Assembly: GCA_002682825.1 (NCBI GenBank)
Contig: NOKP01000045.1
Coordinates: forward strand, 180,957 to 244,956
DNA length: 64,000 nt
Reading direction: 5' to 3'
Source: Neonectria sp. B-13
Taxonomy: Eukaryota; Ascomycota; Sordariomycetes; Hypocreales; Nectriaceae
In this document: positions 32,985-43,430 of the stretch, in pieces
Numbering within the stretch: position 1 is the stretch's first letter
Layout: every line of letters starts with the position of its first letter
Made by a program: the position numbers and the translations under genes
Notes under the pieces: model-generated
Told to the model about the DNA's origin: nothing
Databases searched by the model: none
Seen by the model: the letters and a program-made list of their open reading frames with translations, nothing else

Positions 32985-34912
32985 GATGGCAAGAATATAA
33001 ACCAATGATGGACTATTATGGGACTTGCGATAGGATATTAGAACAGAAGCCAGTGCCTTGGAGGGGATGGCAGACATTTTAAAGGGAGAGACCGCACAGA
33101 TCAAGATTGAGATAGGCCTCTTGATAGAATGTCTTGCTCTGACCGCCAAACAAGGCAGCCACTTCCGGGTCTGCCCGTGAACTCCGAGATCATATCATGG
33201 TACAACAATCTCCGGCAAATCGCCTGCTGCGCGCCCCATTTCACATCTTCCATCTGGAACTAGATCTATCACGAAAACAAAAGCTTCTCATCGAGAGGCT
33301 TGCCTAAGTAATACATTGTGAAACGCGTGGTTCAGATCGTCACTCATTTGGATTGCGGCTTTCGGAGTATCCAAATGGTTCCAGGTCAACCAGATGGACC
33401 TTTTCGTGGGTCGTTTGGATTTGAAACGGAAAAAAAATATAAGTTCGACAATTCCAAATTATTGAAGTCAATCGAAAGCATGTAATCTTTTTGTGGTATT
33501 CGCTGTAAACGACTGCGGCAACGACCAAGCGAATGTGTGAAAACCATGCATCGAGGAGATGACGCTACGGGTAATTAGTGATTCTAGACACGGGCCGAGA
33601 TGGTGAAATTACGTCCAAAACAATTATGACTAAGCTATGAACCTTGATTTGAAACACGATACCATAGGTATGCTGTTGTGATCTAGGATGACCATGGTTC
33701 TAAACGCCGAGCACGCTACGCAAGTGCGCACGGTATTCCCGAAGACATTCCAACGACAACGCTGTGGTGCTCAATCAAAGTTGGCGATTGCATTGGAAAA
33801 AGTCACAATGATATTCAATTCTTGACCAGTTGTCACATTTCTCGGTACATTCTTGGGGCCAAACAAACCAGTGATTCATTCGCCCTTGCCATATGCTCTG
33901 GGCCCTGTTGTGCATGGCGACGCAAGTTTGTCTGACAAGCGGCACCTGAAAATATCAGAGCTATGTGAAATTAGGAAAGGATTCTCGAGATGATATCATC
34001 AAGCTAGCGGCGGCAGCGAAGTGGGGTAACGGGCTTTAGGTTGACAGATTGGAATGGAGATTGCCGCGGAAAGCTTCAGCGGCCGAGCTGATATCGAATC
34101 AAACCAGACAAACGCGACACGACCAGTCAAATGCAACAGTCTCGGTGATTGCCCAGGGCAGCTGCAAACGGAATGTGGGACCCTTGAGAAAGGAAGACGG
34201 AAATGATACAAACAGGGTATTTTAAGTGTTTTGGTGAAACTTACACTGCCGTCAAGGCCGAAACTTTGATTGCGGGATCTTGGCAACGGATCAACAGGGG
34301 AACAAAGCATATTCCGTTTCAACTTTAGTGAGAGCCATGTGCCAACAGTCCTCGTCAAAACTACCAGCTCACGGCATCGAGTCGAGATAGGTAATGGATT
34401 AGCACCGGTCTTAATATATCTTGATTTTCGGCCGAAATAGCCTGTTTCCTTTTTTGGAATTGAATTAGTTGAAGCTCGTTGCACCTCGGTTGAAAAGAAT
34501 TGAGCCCCATGTGTTTGGACCGGTCCGGGGACTTTTGTCCGGAATTGTGATCAACGTAACCCTCATTTGCCGATCATATCGCTATTAAGCACTGGCAGCA
34601 TAACATAGGGTCTATTTCGGGCCAGGGGGTCTTTCCAATACACGGCATACCACAGTACGATGCTGCATTCGTTCTCCCCATTCCCAGCATTGCCTGAAAG
34701 GGGTGGTGATAAGGGGACCTGACCTATCTCTCGCTTTCAGTGAACATGTTGGATTTAACCTCAAACGTAAAAGTCCGTGGTGATGAAATAAAGAGACCTG
34801 GGACTTATTGTCATCAACTTATAATTCCCTTTCCTTTCGTATACGTTACCAATTACCATTTGGAAAAGGCACCTATTTTCTTCCCCATCACCACTCTCAA
34901 ACACCAACAGTC
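32985..34912. promoter_or_regulatory. Shared 1.9 kb divergent promoter of PKS and hydrolase
   Basis: No gene is supported; the longest frame (33,999-34,484, minus) starts on GTG and matches nothing. The cluster-specific control sites should lie here. The most distinctive element is a palindrome-rich patch at 34,517-34,543, listed separately. Confidence 0.5.
34517..34543. promoter_or_regulatory. Overlapping CCGG palindromes, candidate Zn-cluster operator
   Basis: The perfect 10-base palindrome GGACCGGTCC runs directly into CCGGGGAC-TTTT-GTCCGG, a second inverted repeat. CGG/CCG half-sites in inverted arrangement are the usual targets of Zn2Cys6 regulators. It lies about 370 bases before the hydrolase ATG and 1.5 kb from the PKS start. 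Function is inferred from form only. Confidence 0.35.
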
Positions 34913-35834
34913 ATGACAATACTCTGCCTCCACGGTGCCTTCGGTAGCGCCTCGGTAAGCTAAACATTCCCAAACATCTCTCCTAGCCACAGCCTCTAAT
35001 CATCAGCGAAAAGAACTTCAAGGTCCAACTCGGCCGTTTCATCGAGGAGATTGAAAAATCTGGTTCTGTCAATTTCAAGTGGATCGACGGCGCCCACGAC
35101 GCACAGCCGCCTCCCGGCTTTGATAGTTACTTCGGTGTTCCCCCACTCTACCGATTCATTGATTTCGATGGCACCACTGAGCTAGACGACATGATGGGCA
35201 AGATAAGGGACTTGCCCGAAGGTTTGACTGCTGAGGATACCATGCGCAGGTTGGTTGGTGGCAAGGAGATGTTCAAGGGGCCCGCGGTAAAGTCTACTTT
35301 AGAAAGGATTTTTGAGATATTGGATGATGATCCAGAGATAGACGTAGGTTGTCGAGGGATCCCATGAGTCGTTCTCGAACTAACAGATTGTGAAGGGCAT
35401 TCTCGGATACTCGGAGGGGGCGATGACGGCTGCTACACTTATTCTCGAAGAGCGCCGTCGCTGGGAAGAGCATGGCACGCCTCGTCGCATCAAGGTCAGC
35501 CATCTCATTTAATTGTGCGTTAATTCCCCTAACACTGTTCTAGTACGCCGTCTTCTTCGCCGGGTGGCCTCCCGTTCGTCTCAATGGTGACTCAGTGCAA
35601 TGCCTCCTTGCCGACGAGTGTGAGGACATCATCGATGTACCAACTTGTCACATTGTCGGTTGCAACGATCCGTACATCCATGGCTCCATGGCCTTGTACA
35701 GTATGTGCGATGAGGACACAGCCATGATGTTCGATCACGGTAGGGGCCACACTGTGCCGCGGGATGCGAGGACAATTGATGAGTTAGTATCTGTTGTCGA
35801 AAGAACATGGGAGAAACGGATGGCATGTGTTTAA
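34913..35834 (+). CDS. FSH1/LovG-type serine hydrolase (candidate trans-acting thioesterase for the PKS)
   Basis: Exons 34913-34954, about 34993-35343, 35387-35494 and 35544-35834; roughly 263 aa. The first acceptor is uncertain: a site six bases earlier also keeps frame. MTILCLHGAFGSAS is the FSH1-family start (strand plus oxyanion loop). PPPGFDSYFGVPPLYRFIDF is the usual middle motif. ILGYSEGAMTAATLILEE carries the nucleophile Ser140, VGCNDPYIHG the Asp209, and DHGRGHTVPRD the His236. Small soluble FSH1 hydrolases such as LovG are known to release products from HR-PKSs that lack a terminal thioesterase, and to edit stalled chains. Its divergent position next to exactly such a PKS supports that role. 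Catalytic family is firm; the pairing is inference. Confidence 0.88.
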
Positions 35835-36699
35835 AGTTCTATCGAATGCAGCAGGACATGTATTCTCATCACAGATTTAACGTAGTAACTACAACCCAAG
35901 AAGCTACCGGCAGTTAATTCGGCCCTAACAGCTACTACTCAGACATTCAGATGGCGAACAAGTCTAATCAATTCCCCTCGAGCTTCTAGTTTACCAATCT
36001 TTGGCACCCAGAATCCACTTTCACAATATTGCGATACTTAAACAATGAACCATAACGAAAGTACATAACAGTGGCCGTCGTTGCACACAGTGAGATACGG
36101 CAGCTCCCGAGACCTGTTAGGCATTTAAATAGAGCCGATCTTTAAGTAACGTAACCAACCAATTCATTCCTTCGCGCTGCTGTGCTCAATGTCCTCCATT
36201 AATAACTTCAAGTATAATCCTTGAGCTGGGTTTCTCGCGATATTTTCTCAGTCTTTCAATCAAAGCAACGTGGACTAATTACAACTAGAGTAACACGACA
36301 GCACGATTGTGGACTTCCGTCCACGTTGAAACTAGATTTCTGGAGTAGACTTGTTCTTGCCTAGCCTAAAGCGGAAAATCATGCCACCTTGACTTTGACT
36401 ACGAATACCTATTGCTCATGTTTCCTTCTTTCTCTCGTCAATTGCGTGGGTCTCGAAACTGATCAAGCTCACCTTCACGAATTGATTACGTTTTTGGAAG
36501 GGTTCATGTTCAGCTTGTAACCCATTTGACCGGGATAAGGCCGTCTCCCTGGACGAGACTGGACGTCCATGTCTTAGTAACCCATCAATCATTCCAGCCC
36601 AGTGCATAAAAACGAGCAAGTTCCTATTCACTGAATCATATTGTAGTCCAGGCAAACAGGCTACCTACTATCTCTTTCTCTCCCATTTGCGCCTCAACA
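35835..36699. other. Intergenic region before the glycosyltransferase
   Basis: No gene is seen. It holds the hydrolase terminator and the glycosyltransferase promoter. Confidence 0.45.
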
Positions 36700-38421
36700 A
36701 TGGCCTACAGGAAGCCATCGCAGCCGAAAGTAATTCTTTTGCTCACTAATATCGAGCGTGGAGAAGCAAATATCTTCTTAGCAACCTCTCGCGCCTTGTT
36801 TGAGGCTGATCCCGAAGTCGAGCTGCACTTTGCTACGTTCGGCAGCTTTGAGACGGCTGTAACCTCCGCTTGGCAAGATGCCCGTCGCATGGTTCCTCAG
36901 GCAAAACCCATAATCTTCCATAAGATCAAGGGCTTGTCGATGGGTGACGGAATACGCGGGTATTTTTCCAGGAAGCAAGTCCGACAGAGAGAAAACTATC
37001 TCCCAGAGTCTTACTTGGTACGACCCGGGACAGCAAATACGTTACAAGCAATTCGTGATACGATACCCATTTTCGTTCCTTATGACGGTCCACAGTTTGT
37101 TGAGATATTCTCCTCAATTGTGGAGATTATTAACAATGTTGCTGCTGATCTAGTCGTGGTGAACAGCCTCATGGCTCCGGCACTGACAGCCTGCTTTCAT
37201 TTGGGAATAAATTTCAATTGTCTCAGCCCCAACTCCATCAAGGAGTTTGCAGGCCCATCACAGCCATGGTGTGGCAGTCTCTGGAGATATCCGGCGTAAG
37301 TGACACCGTCCTATGGCAATATCCATTGCTACCAGCCAAAGTTTCCAATGAGAACAGAGTGTTGTTAACTAAAGTAGGCTCTTTTCTGGCTTCCCGTACC
37401 CTGTACCATGGCACTTGATACCAATGAATATCTGTTTCGTTCTTTACACCATAGTCACTTTCGCCAAGGACGGCCACAGGCACAATGTGGAGAGCTACCT
37501 CACGTCCAAAACAGGCGCAACTTTGATGACGCCTGTCGACTTGCTTCGTAACCGACCGGCCGGCCTCAAGATTCTTGTCAGCACTCTACCACAGCTAGAT
37601 TTTCCAGGTGTTGTTCCGTCTCACATCTTCCCTTGCGGTCCGATCATTCGTATTGCCCCGCCAATCTCAGAAACGGACCCAGAGCTGGAGTCCTGGCTGG
37701 CCAAGGGACCGACGATTTATATCAACCTGGGATCCATTTGTGCAATTACAGAAGACCAGGCTACGGAACTCGCATTGGCCCTCAGGTCTACACTAGATAT
37801 GTTCCAGAAACAGTATGAGGCTACCCAACTGCAGGTTCTCTGGAAGTTGAAGAAGTATGGACAGTATGACGTCAATGAGGCTGGCTGCAGAGTTGATGAA
37901 GTTCTTGGAAAAGATATCCAAGCTAATCTCGTGAGAATCGTTGACTGGGTCTTGGCGGAGCCGGTTTCTATACTACGGACTGGACACATTGCGTGCTCAA
38001 TACATCATGGAGGTGCAAATTCCTTTAATGAGGCTGTTTGGTGAGTTTTATCTGTTGTTCGGGGCCTCCTAGCACTCGCCTATTTCGATTGTTGCCCCTA
38101 ATCTTGGTGGAGGATGTTAGATACAGGTTTCTAATATATCCCAGTGCCGGCGTTCCTCAAGTGGTACTCCCACAGTGGACAGACTGCTATGACTATGCCC
38201 AGCGGGTTGAAATGCTCGGAATTGGCCGACTGGGTAGCAGAACTACAAAGCCACAGTGGTCTGCTCAAGAGCTAGCACGAGAGATCTTGTATGTCTTACT
38301 AGGTGACAAGTCGAGTGCTATAAAACAAAAGTGCACAGAACTAGCAAGCCTCTGTCAAAGCAATGGCAATGGTGCCATAGCTGCAGCAAGGATTATTCTA
38401 GCAGAGAGTCCTAAGTCATAA
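36700..38421 (+). CDS. UDP-glycosyltransferase (GT1 family)
   Basis: Exons 36700-37295, 37378-38040 and 38145-38421; introns of 82 and 104 nt; 511 aa. The N-terminal acceptor domain begins PKVILLLTNIERGEANIFLA and has FGSFETAV and VVVNSLMAPALTACFHLGIN. The nucleotide-sugar half shows KGPTIYINLGSICAITEDQA, RIVDWVLAEP and the donor-binding signature CSIHHGGANSFNEA, continued over the last splice as VCAGVPQVVLPQWTDCYDYA. That signature is the GT1 equivalent of the PSPG box and binds UDP-sugar. No signal peptide or C-terminal membrane anchor is obvious, so it is probably cytosolic or loosely membrane-bound. Same strand as the hydrolase, 0.87 kb downstream. In this setting the acceptor is likely the released polyketide acid or a hydroxyl on it; sterol or lipid glucosylation is the alternative. 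Confidence 0.9.
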
Positions 38422-39629
38422 ATTTTAAGAGAATAGATAATTATCTATATAGTGAGGCTACTAGATGTCCGTGTTATGTTAGGGCCAATGTATAGCATTA
38501 AGCCAGTCTTAGACCTGTGTGGCCTGGATTGAATTGTACTAAGATATCTCATTTTAGGGGCTGGGTGTGGCTAGACAGAGAGGTTTTAGTAACATGGCAA
38601 TGTTATTATGAACTGAGGGGAGCGTTGTTGGTGTATCTAAGCCTGTCTTTCGCTTCTTGGAGGGCATTTCAGGAATAACACTTGGTGGCGGCGTGTCTTG
38701 GGAGGTTTGAGAGTCGGGAGGAGACGTCAGGTGTGCAATGTCGTTCCCAGGGGATGATCGTTTGCGCTTGAGCTTGCGATGATCTTGTAGCAGTCGAGGC
38801 TAGCTCTGTAGTGGGAGAGACTGTTGTTGAGGGCCGAGGGCGTCCTGGACGTCGCGCAGCCATGGAACAATCTTCATAGATATTCCAATAAAGAGTCGCA
38901 GTGGGAATATGTCGTACTTAACCGTCAGACCGGGTTGGCGTTGTGACGACGTGATGGTCCTTCAATGTCGTTATCAGTTTGGTCATGGACGATGACGAGT
39001 GATTGTCGCGGGCATCATGTGACAGACATCAGTTGGCCAGGCAACACGCCACACCAACCGACCGCCCTACGGCGATGTGAATGAATTATTCGAGCATTGC
39101 CAGTTGCATATATAATGATTGTTAATCCCAAGGTGGGTGCGGACTTGGTATCACTAACTGTCTTTATTGACAGCATTACGAACTGGTTGCATTCACTTCA
39201 TAGCTGGAGATGCTAAGTGGCTTAGCTCCGCCGTCACTATCGCAGTGTCTCATTACCCCATTTGGCGTCTTAACTGGTTTGCTCTTGTCCAGTCCTCTAG
39301 ACACTGACATGTTTTCTTAACAGACGCTTTGAAGCAGATCTTGTGGAGATCTGAAATGGTCTTCACATGGTAAAAGCTGACGCTGTGCTGTAAAGTATTT
39401 GGATTCTCGCTTTAGCAACAATAACTTCCAAGTGGGTAAAGTATCTCAGAGACTCGGGGACTGCATCACGATCACCGGTGCCTCCCCTCGCCATCGCCTC
39501 AGAGCTGAGAACCTTGCCGATGCGGCCCAGCTCCAAGAAATTTCGTATCGCATAGAGGGACGCGGTGACGAGTCCTTGCAGGCCGATTAGAGACTTGATT
39601 CCCTGCTCGGTAACTCACACGTCGTCAGA
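38422..39629. other. Gene-free region with weak coding traces
   Basis: AT-rich just after the glycosyltransferase. A Ser/Pro/Lys-rich minus-strand frame at about 38,640-38,863 and another at 39,400-39,590 (RNFLELGRIGKVLSSEA) read slightly like old coding DNA, but no family or start can be supported. Confidence 0.35.
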
Positions 39630-40073
39630 TCTCACTTCTCATCGCCTGTGCCCCAGTAGGTAATCGTCTGGATGTTGGCATCAAAGATCCGGAAGAATTC
39701 ACTCCTTGGGGAACAGCTCGCCCGCCGGAATCTTGGTGTAGTCGACGGCAAAGTCGCTGGGTAGGTATCGCGGGACGCCCTCCTTGGCGCAGGCGTCGAT
39801 CAAGATCTTCTGGCCCCGATTCATGACATCGGAGTCGCCAAAGTAGCAGCAGATGACGACGTCGGTTCCTCGGACAAACTCTTGGACGACCGGCTCGTCG
39901 TCAAACCCCCCCTGAATGACCTCAATGTTGTACTTTTTCAGAACCGCCCGTGGCAGCTTCTGCGGGCTCCGGCAGAAGCCCTTGACGGAGACATTGGGAT
40001 ACGCCTGCAGTTCCTTCGCCACGCACTGGGCAAACTTGCCGGTGAGACCAGCGATACTAACAGCGGTTGACAT
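39630..40073 (-). pseudogene. Truncated NmrA-like / isoflavone-reductase-like oxidoreductase
   Basis: An ATG at 40073 opens MSTAVSIAGLTGKFAQCVAK, the NmrA-type Rossmann start. It continues VSVKGFCRSPQKLP, GTDVVICCYFGDSDVM and the family hallmark RYLPSDFAVDYTKIP. The frame stops right after LFPKE at 39,699. A few bases on, in another frame, EFFRIFDANIQTITYWGTGD resumes the family at a point about 80-100 residues further along. So an internal segment is deleted and the reading frame is lost. Live relatives are about 300 aa cytosolic NAD(P)H-dependent reductases, often found in secondary-metabolite clusters. Here it is broken. It points the same way as the dead GST just upstream. Confidence 0.65.
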
Positions 40074-40629
40074 GTCGGATGGAGAAAACAAGCCAACGGC
40101 GGATGCGCAGTGGATGTAGCAAAAGACAGCGAGTTGAAGAAGACAGCAGAGTGTTGTCGAAATGGATGGTGGGAATCCAGAGCTTCCTGGAGCGACTATG
40201 TACAGCGAGCTATCCTCGAAACCTCCGTGCCGCCGATAAATGAGTCGGTGCAGATCGGATATACCAGCTACCGTGGGGCCTTAGGGTGTCATGACATGAG
40301 TTGTGGGGCTTTGCTTGATCTTTTGTCGTCATCCCATTTTCTCTACGCCGAGGACCGGATGGCAAAATGCCGCCACGCGGAGCCAAAATACTCTCATAGC
40401 GCCGTCTTTTGCAAGAATTTCACAGAGGCGCACATTATGAAACATGTCAAATTGCATTGCAGCACTTTATATCCAAGAAGGAGATCAGCTTAGTGCAGCA
40501 GGTATATATCATCCGTCTTCGATCCGGGACGTCATTATATTGATGCGTTTCACTACTATCTCGTACCGACCACATGAGCGGTTCAGCTGTATTGCTTCGC
40601 AGTTGCTGCGAGGGGCTGGTCTTCCTGAC

Positions 40630-41347
40630 CTCAATGAAGTTCTTCTCGCCAAAGGCAGACTTGACACGCTCATCCTGAATCACTCGCAGGTACCACTCCA
40701 CAGTCTGGTAAAACTTGGCCCTGAGCTTCAAGTCCATGACCTGGGCAGAACCCTAGTACAAGCTTGCGGCAACGGAGATGTCGGCCAGGCTCAGCTGCTC
40801 CGAAGCGATGTGCTGACGCCCCTGCAGCTGCTTCTCCAGCACCGTAAGGGAAATGTCGAGGCGCTGGAACGCGGATTTCTCGACCTCTTCGTTGAAGGGG
40901 GCCATGCCATACCGCCAGAGAACCAAGGTCGTCAGGGGCTCAAACAGCTCGTGGTCAGCGAAGCCAATCCACTGTAGAATGACGACATGCTCCTCGGCAG
41001 TGGCACCCAGCAGCTGGGCACTTGCGGGGCCGCTCTCGGCGACGTACTAGGCGATGGCGTCCGACTCGAAGAGGGTGAGGCCACTGGAGGACTTGAAAAT
41101 CGGAACCCTGCCCATGGGGAAGTCAGCAAGGAACTCGGGGAGTCTTGTTCGTCTTGCCCATGGTAAAGTTGGGGGCATGGTCGACCGTCCGGCCGTTCAC
41201 TGCCGACACGGCCTGAACCTGCGTCGAGAGTCAGCGAGGGAAGATGGTGATGAGAGGGTACTGGTCGTGTGTATGGGACAAAGGATGCCACACCTTCATG
41301 GCCCGGGGGTTGAAGGGGTAGGTCCAGATAGTTCCGATAGAGCTCAT
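40630..41347 (-). pseudogene. Dead glutathione S-transferase (eEF1B-gamma-like GST)
   Basis: ATG at 41347: MSSIGTIWTYPFNPRAMK, a plausible 75-base intron, then VQAVSAVNGRTVDHAPNFTM. One extra base shifts the frame, followed by EFLADFPMGRVPIFKSSSGL and TLFESDAIA-stop-YVAESGP (the classic thioredoxin-fold end). The helical domain ITEEHV-like LQWIGFADHELFEPLTT and EQLSLADISVAASLY-stop-GSAQVM follows. Against the family the two TAGs replace Gln (CAG) and Trp (TGG), both C-to-T or G-to-A. The rest of the sequence is well preserved, so inactivation is recent. Function is lost: the N-terminal and C-terminal domains cannot be read through together. Confidence 0.75.
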
Positions 41348-41527
41348 GTTGACGAATCGAGTCGTTTACACGTCGGCCCGGGCTCAAATTCAAGCTAATT
41401 AAGACAACTCTTTAACACGACGTCAGGTCATCAATCAGCATTACCATTCGTATCCTATTCGTCCACTGCTTGACAAATCACATCACAAGACGAAGGGGAA
41501 GCCATAGTCACAAAGCAAGGAGATAAG

Positions 41528-42554
41528 ATGTCGACACAACCACGTCACCCGAACCATCCCTCTGCACCAATCGGTCAGACAACAATGCCTACCCACCTAA
41601 TCCCGCTCCAACACATGCCTCAGCAGGCACTTGCAGGTCCGGGAGACGATTGGACGGGGATCAGCGACCCAAAAGCAAGAAAGAAAATTCAAGATCGGAT
41701 CCACCAGAGGATGATCAGCCGTTTGTCTACCCTTCAGCCCCGTCGATAAATGGCCCTGCGCTAACTGCGACATTGCGCTTGGTGAGGAAAAGGGTAGCGC
41801 AAAAAAGCAAAGACCAGCCTTGCATCCCGTTCAGTAGAGGGAGACTGTCACGCGCCACCCTTCTCGGCAGAAACACAGCGGCCCCCCTGCGGCTCTTTCA
41901 ACGAGCATCAACCCACCACCTATCTCTCTGCTGGCAATGCAGTTGGGCCCTTGGACCTCAATTCATTTACGGCTTGCGAGCCCGACTCTGAGCGCACCGA
42001 ATGGTTCATCCTTCAGTTCACCATCGATGCTCATCAGACCTTCTTGCATGGTTCACCGCGCGTAGATATGCTGCTCAGCCTGGTTCAATTTAACACGACG
42101 CGGGCCCTAGTGATGAATGCAAGAGTCATGGGGATCACGCATGAGATCATGGTGCCTGAATCACGGTCCCAGTTTGCCTCCGAAGGTGTCGACATCGCAG
42201 CGCATAACTCTCTACCGCCGAGCCTGAGACCTACCCACCTTCAGCTTACTGAAAGCCATCACCCTTGGATTGACATCTTGCCGTTGCCAGAAATTCGAGA
42301 CAACCTACTGCACCATGACGAGAAATCTTATCGCAAGGAGGAGCTATGTCGTGATCTGAGGGGGTTTCAGGTGATTGCTTTTGGCTGTGGGGCATGATTG
42401 CATGGGGAGAGATCCGTGGGACTCTCGGGGCTGGGAGGTTACTGAAGCATTTACATCTAAGTGGCCGTGGGTGGTCAAGCACTGTCGTGAGCTTCTAGAG
42501 TCCACAAATTATTGGAGAGTGGTAAGAGATGAACGGACGAGCTCTGATGGATAG
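41528..42554 (+). pseudogene. Broken bZIP-type transcription factor with DUF3425 domain
   Basis: The start at 41528 leads to DDWTGISDPKARKKIQDRIH-QR, the beginning of a fungal bZIP basic region, but the R-x-R-R-R part and the zipper are missing. Several frames then share the linker (WPCANCDIALGEEKGSAKKQ; CHAPPFSAETQRPPCGSFNE). From about 41,950 the DUF3425 domain is clear: LSLVQFNTTRALVMNARVMG, LPPSLRPTHLQLTESHHPWI, ELCRDLRGF. After another frameshift the domain's end appears: DPWDSRGWEVTEAF and ELLESTNYWRV, stop at 42,554. At least three frame breaks make it non-functional. It may once have regulated the neighbouring genes; that is speculation. Confidence 0.7.
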
Positions 42555-43430
42555 TCTAGGATTCTTGTCGGTTGAAGTCGGCCGAGGCGGGTTGGCTGTC
42601 TTTCAACTGTTCCGGGTTCCGTCTAAAAGATTTCACTGGCTCAGAATGACGACACAATGGGGTATGTTGCATTAGTGTCGCTCGTCCGTCCATCGACTTC
42701 CTACAAAATGCCAATTCTAGCAGTAAACCTCCTAGAACTGCATGAACTTCTGGCCTAATGTCCCAAGAGTCAAGAGGAGAACGAGATTTTACGTTCCCTC
42801 GCCCCACATTCGAATGAATATCCCAAAGCGACAAATGGGTTACCACCCCTAACAGGGGTCTGTTTATGTCTTTCCCATTCAGCAAACCTATTTGAGGTGC
42901 GGGTTGTACTCTATAGAATCATTTGATTATAATATGCCCAGTTACTGTACTACTATTATTTGTTATCCTAAAGGTAAAAAGAACCCTTTATCCTAATATC
43001 TAGTTATAGATCTTATTATTAGCCTTAGTAACAATTAAATTACTATAGTAGAAATTGCAATGCTAGTAGGATATAGGACTAGTAATAATTAAATTAAGTT
43101 TTATTTATTCCTTCTTCCCTTGCCTAACCTCCCGCCCCCTACCTCTTTCTTTTTCTTCTTTTCTTTTCTTTTCTTTCATTCCTTATCCCGGTTTTTTTTT
43201 CTTCTTGTTTTTGGACCAATCATCTTACGCCCTTTCACTCAAATCACCTTCCACTTCACGCGCTTTGGGCCACAGCCACGGCGCCATAGTTATCACTCCC
43301 CCCCGCCATCTCCCCGCGCCAAGGTACCCTGCGCGGTCCGACCGGGGTCTGACCTTTCACTGAAAGGTCGCCGCGGCATAGTGACTATTTAAATATTAAT
43401 TAAATGTAATAATGCTTAAGCTTTATTTTA
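42555..43430. other. Gene-free region: T/C-rich tract and GC-rich patch
   Basis: AT-rich 42,900-43,110. A pyrimidine tract (tttctttttcttcttttctt and similar) occupies about 43,130-43,210. A GC-rich patch at 43,255-43,380 ends with the perfect palindrome GACCTTTCA-C-TGAAAGGTC (43,351-43,369). No gene. Confidence 0.5.

Noticed and set aside
33999..34484. 161-codon minus-strand frame in the PKS promoter region
   Set aside because: Opens on GTG, has no ATG start or recognisable motif, and lies in divergent promoter DNA.
42556..42885. 109-codon minus-strand frame
   Set aside because: No ATG at its opening (TTG) and no conserved features; overlaps the end of the bZIP relic.
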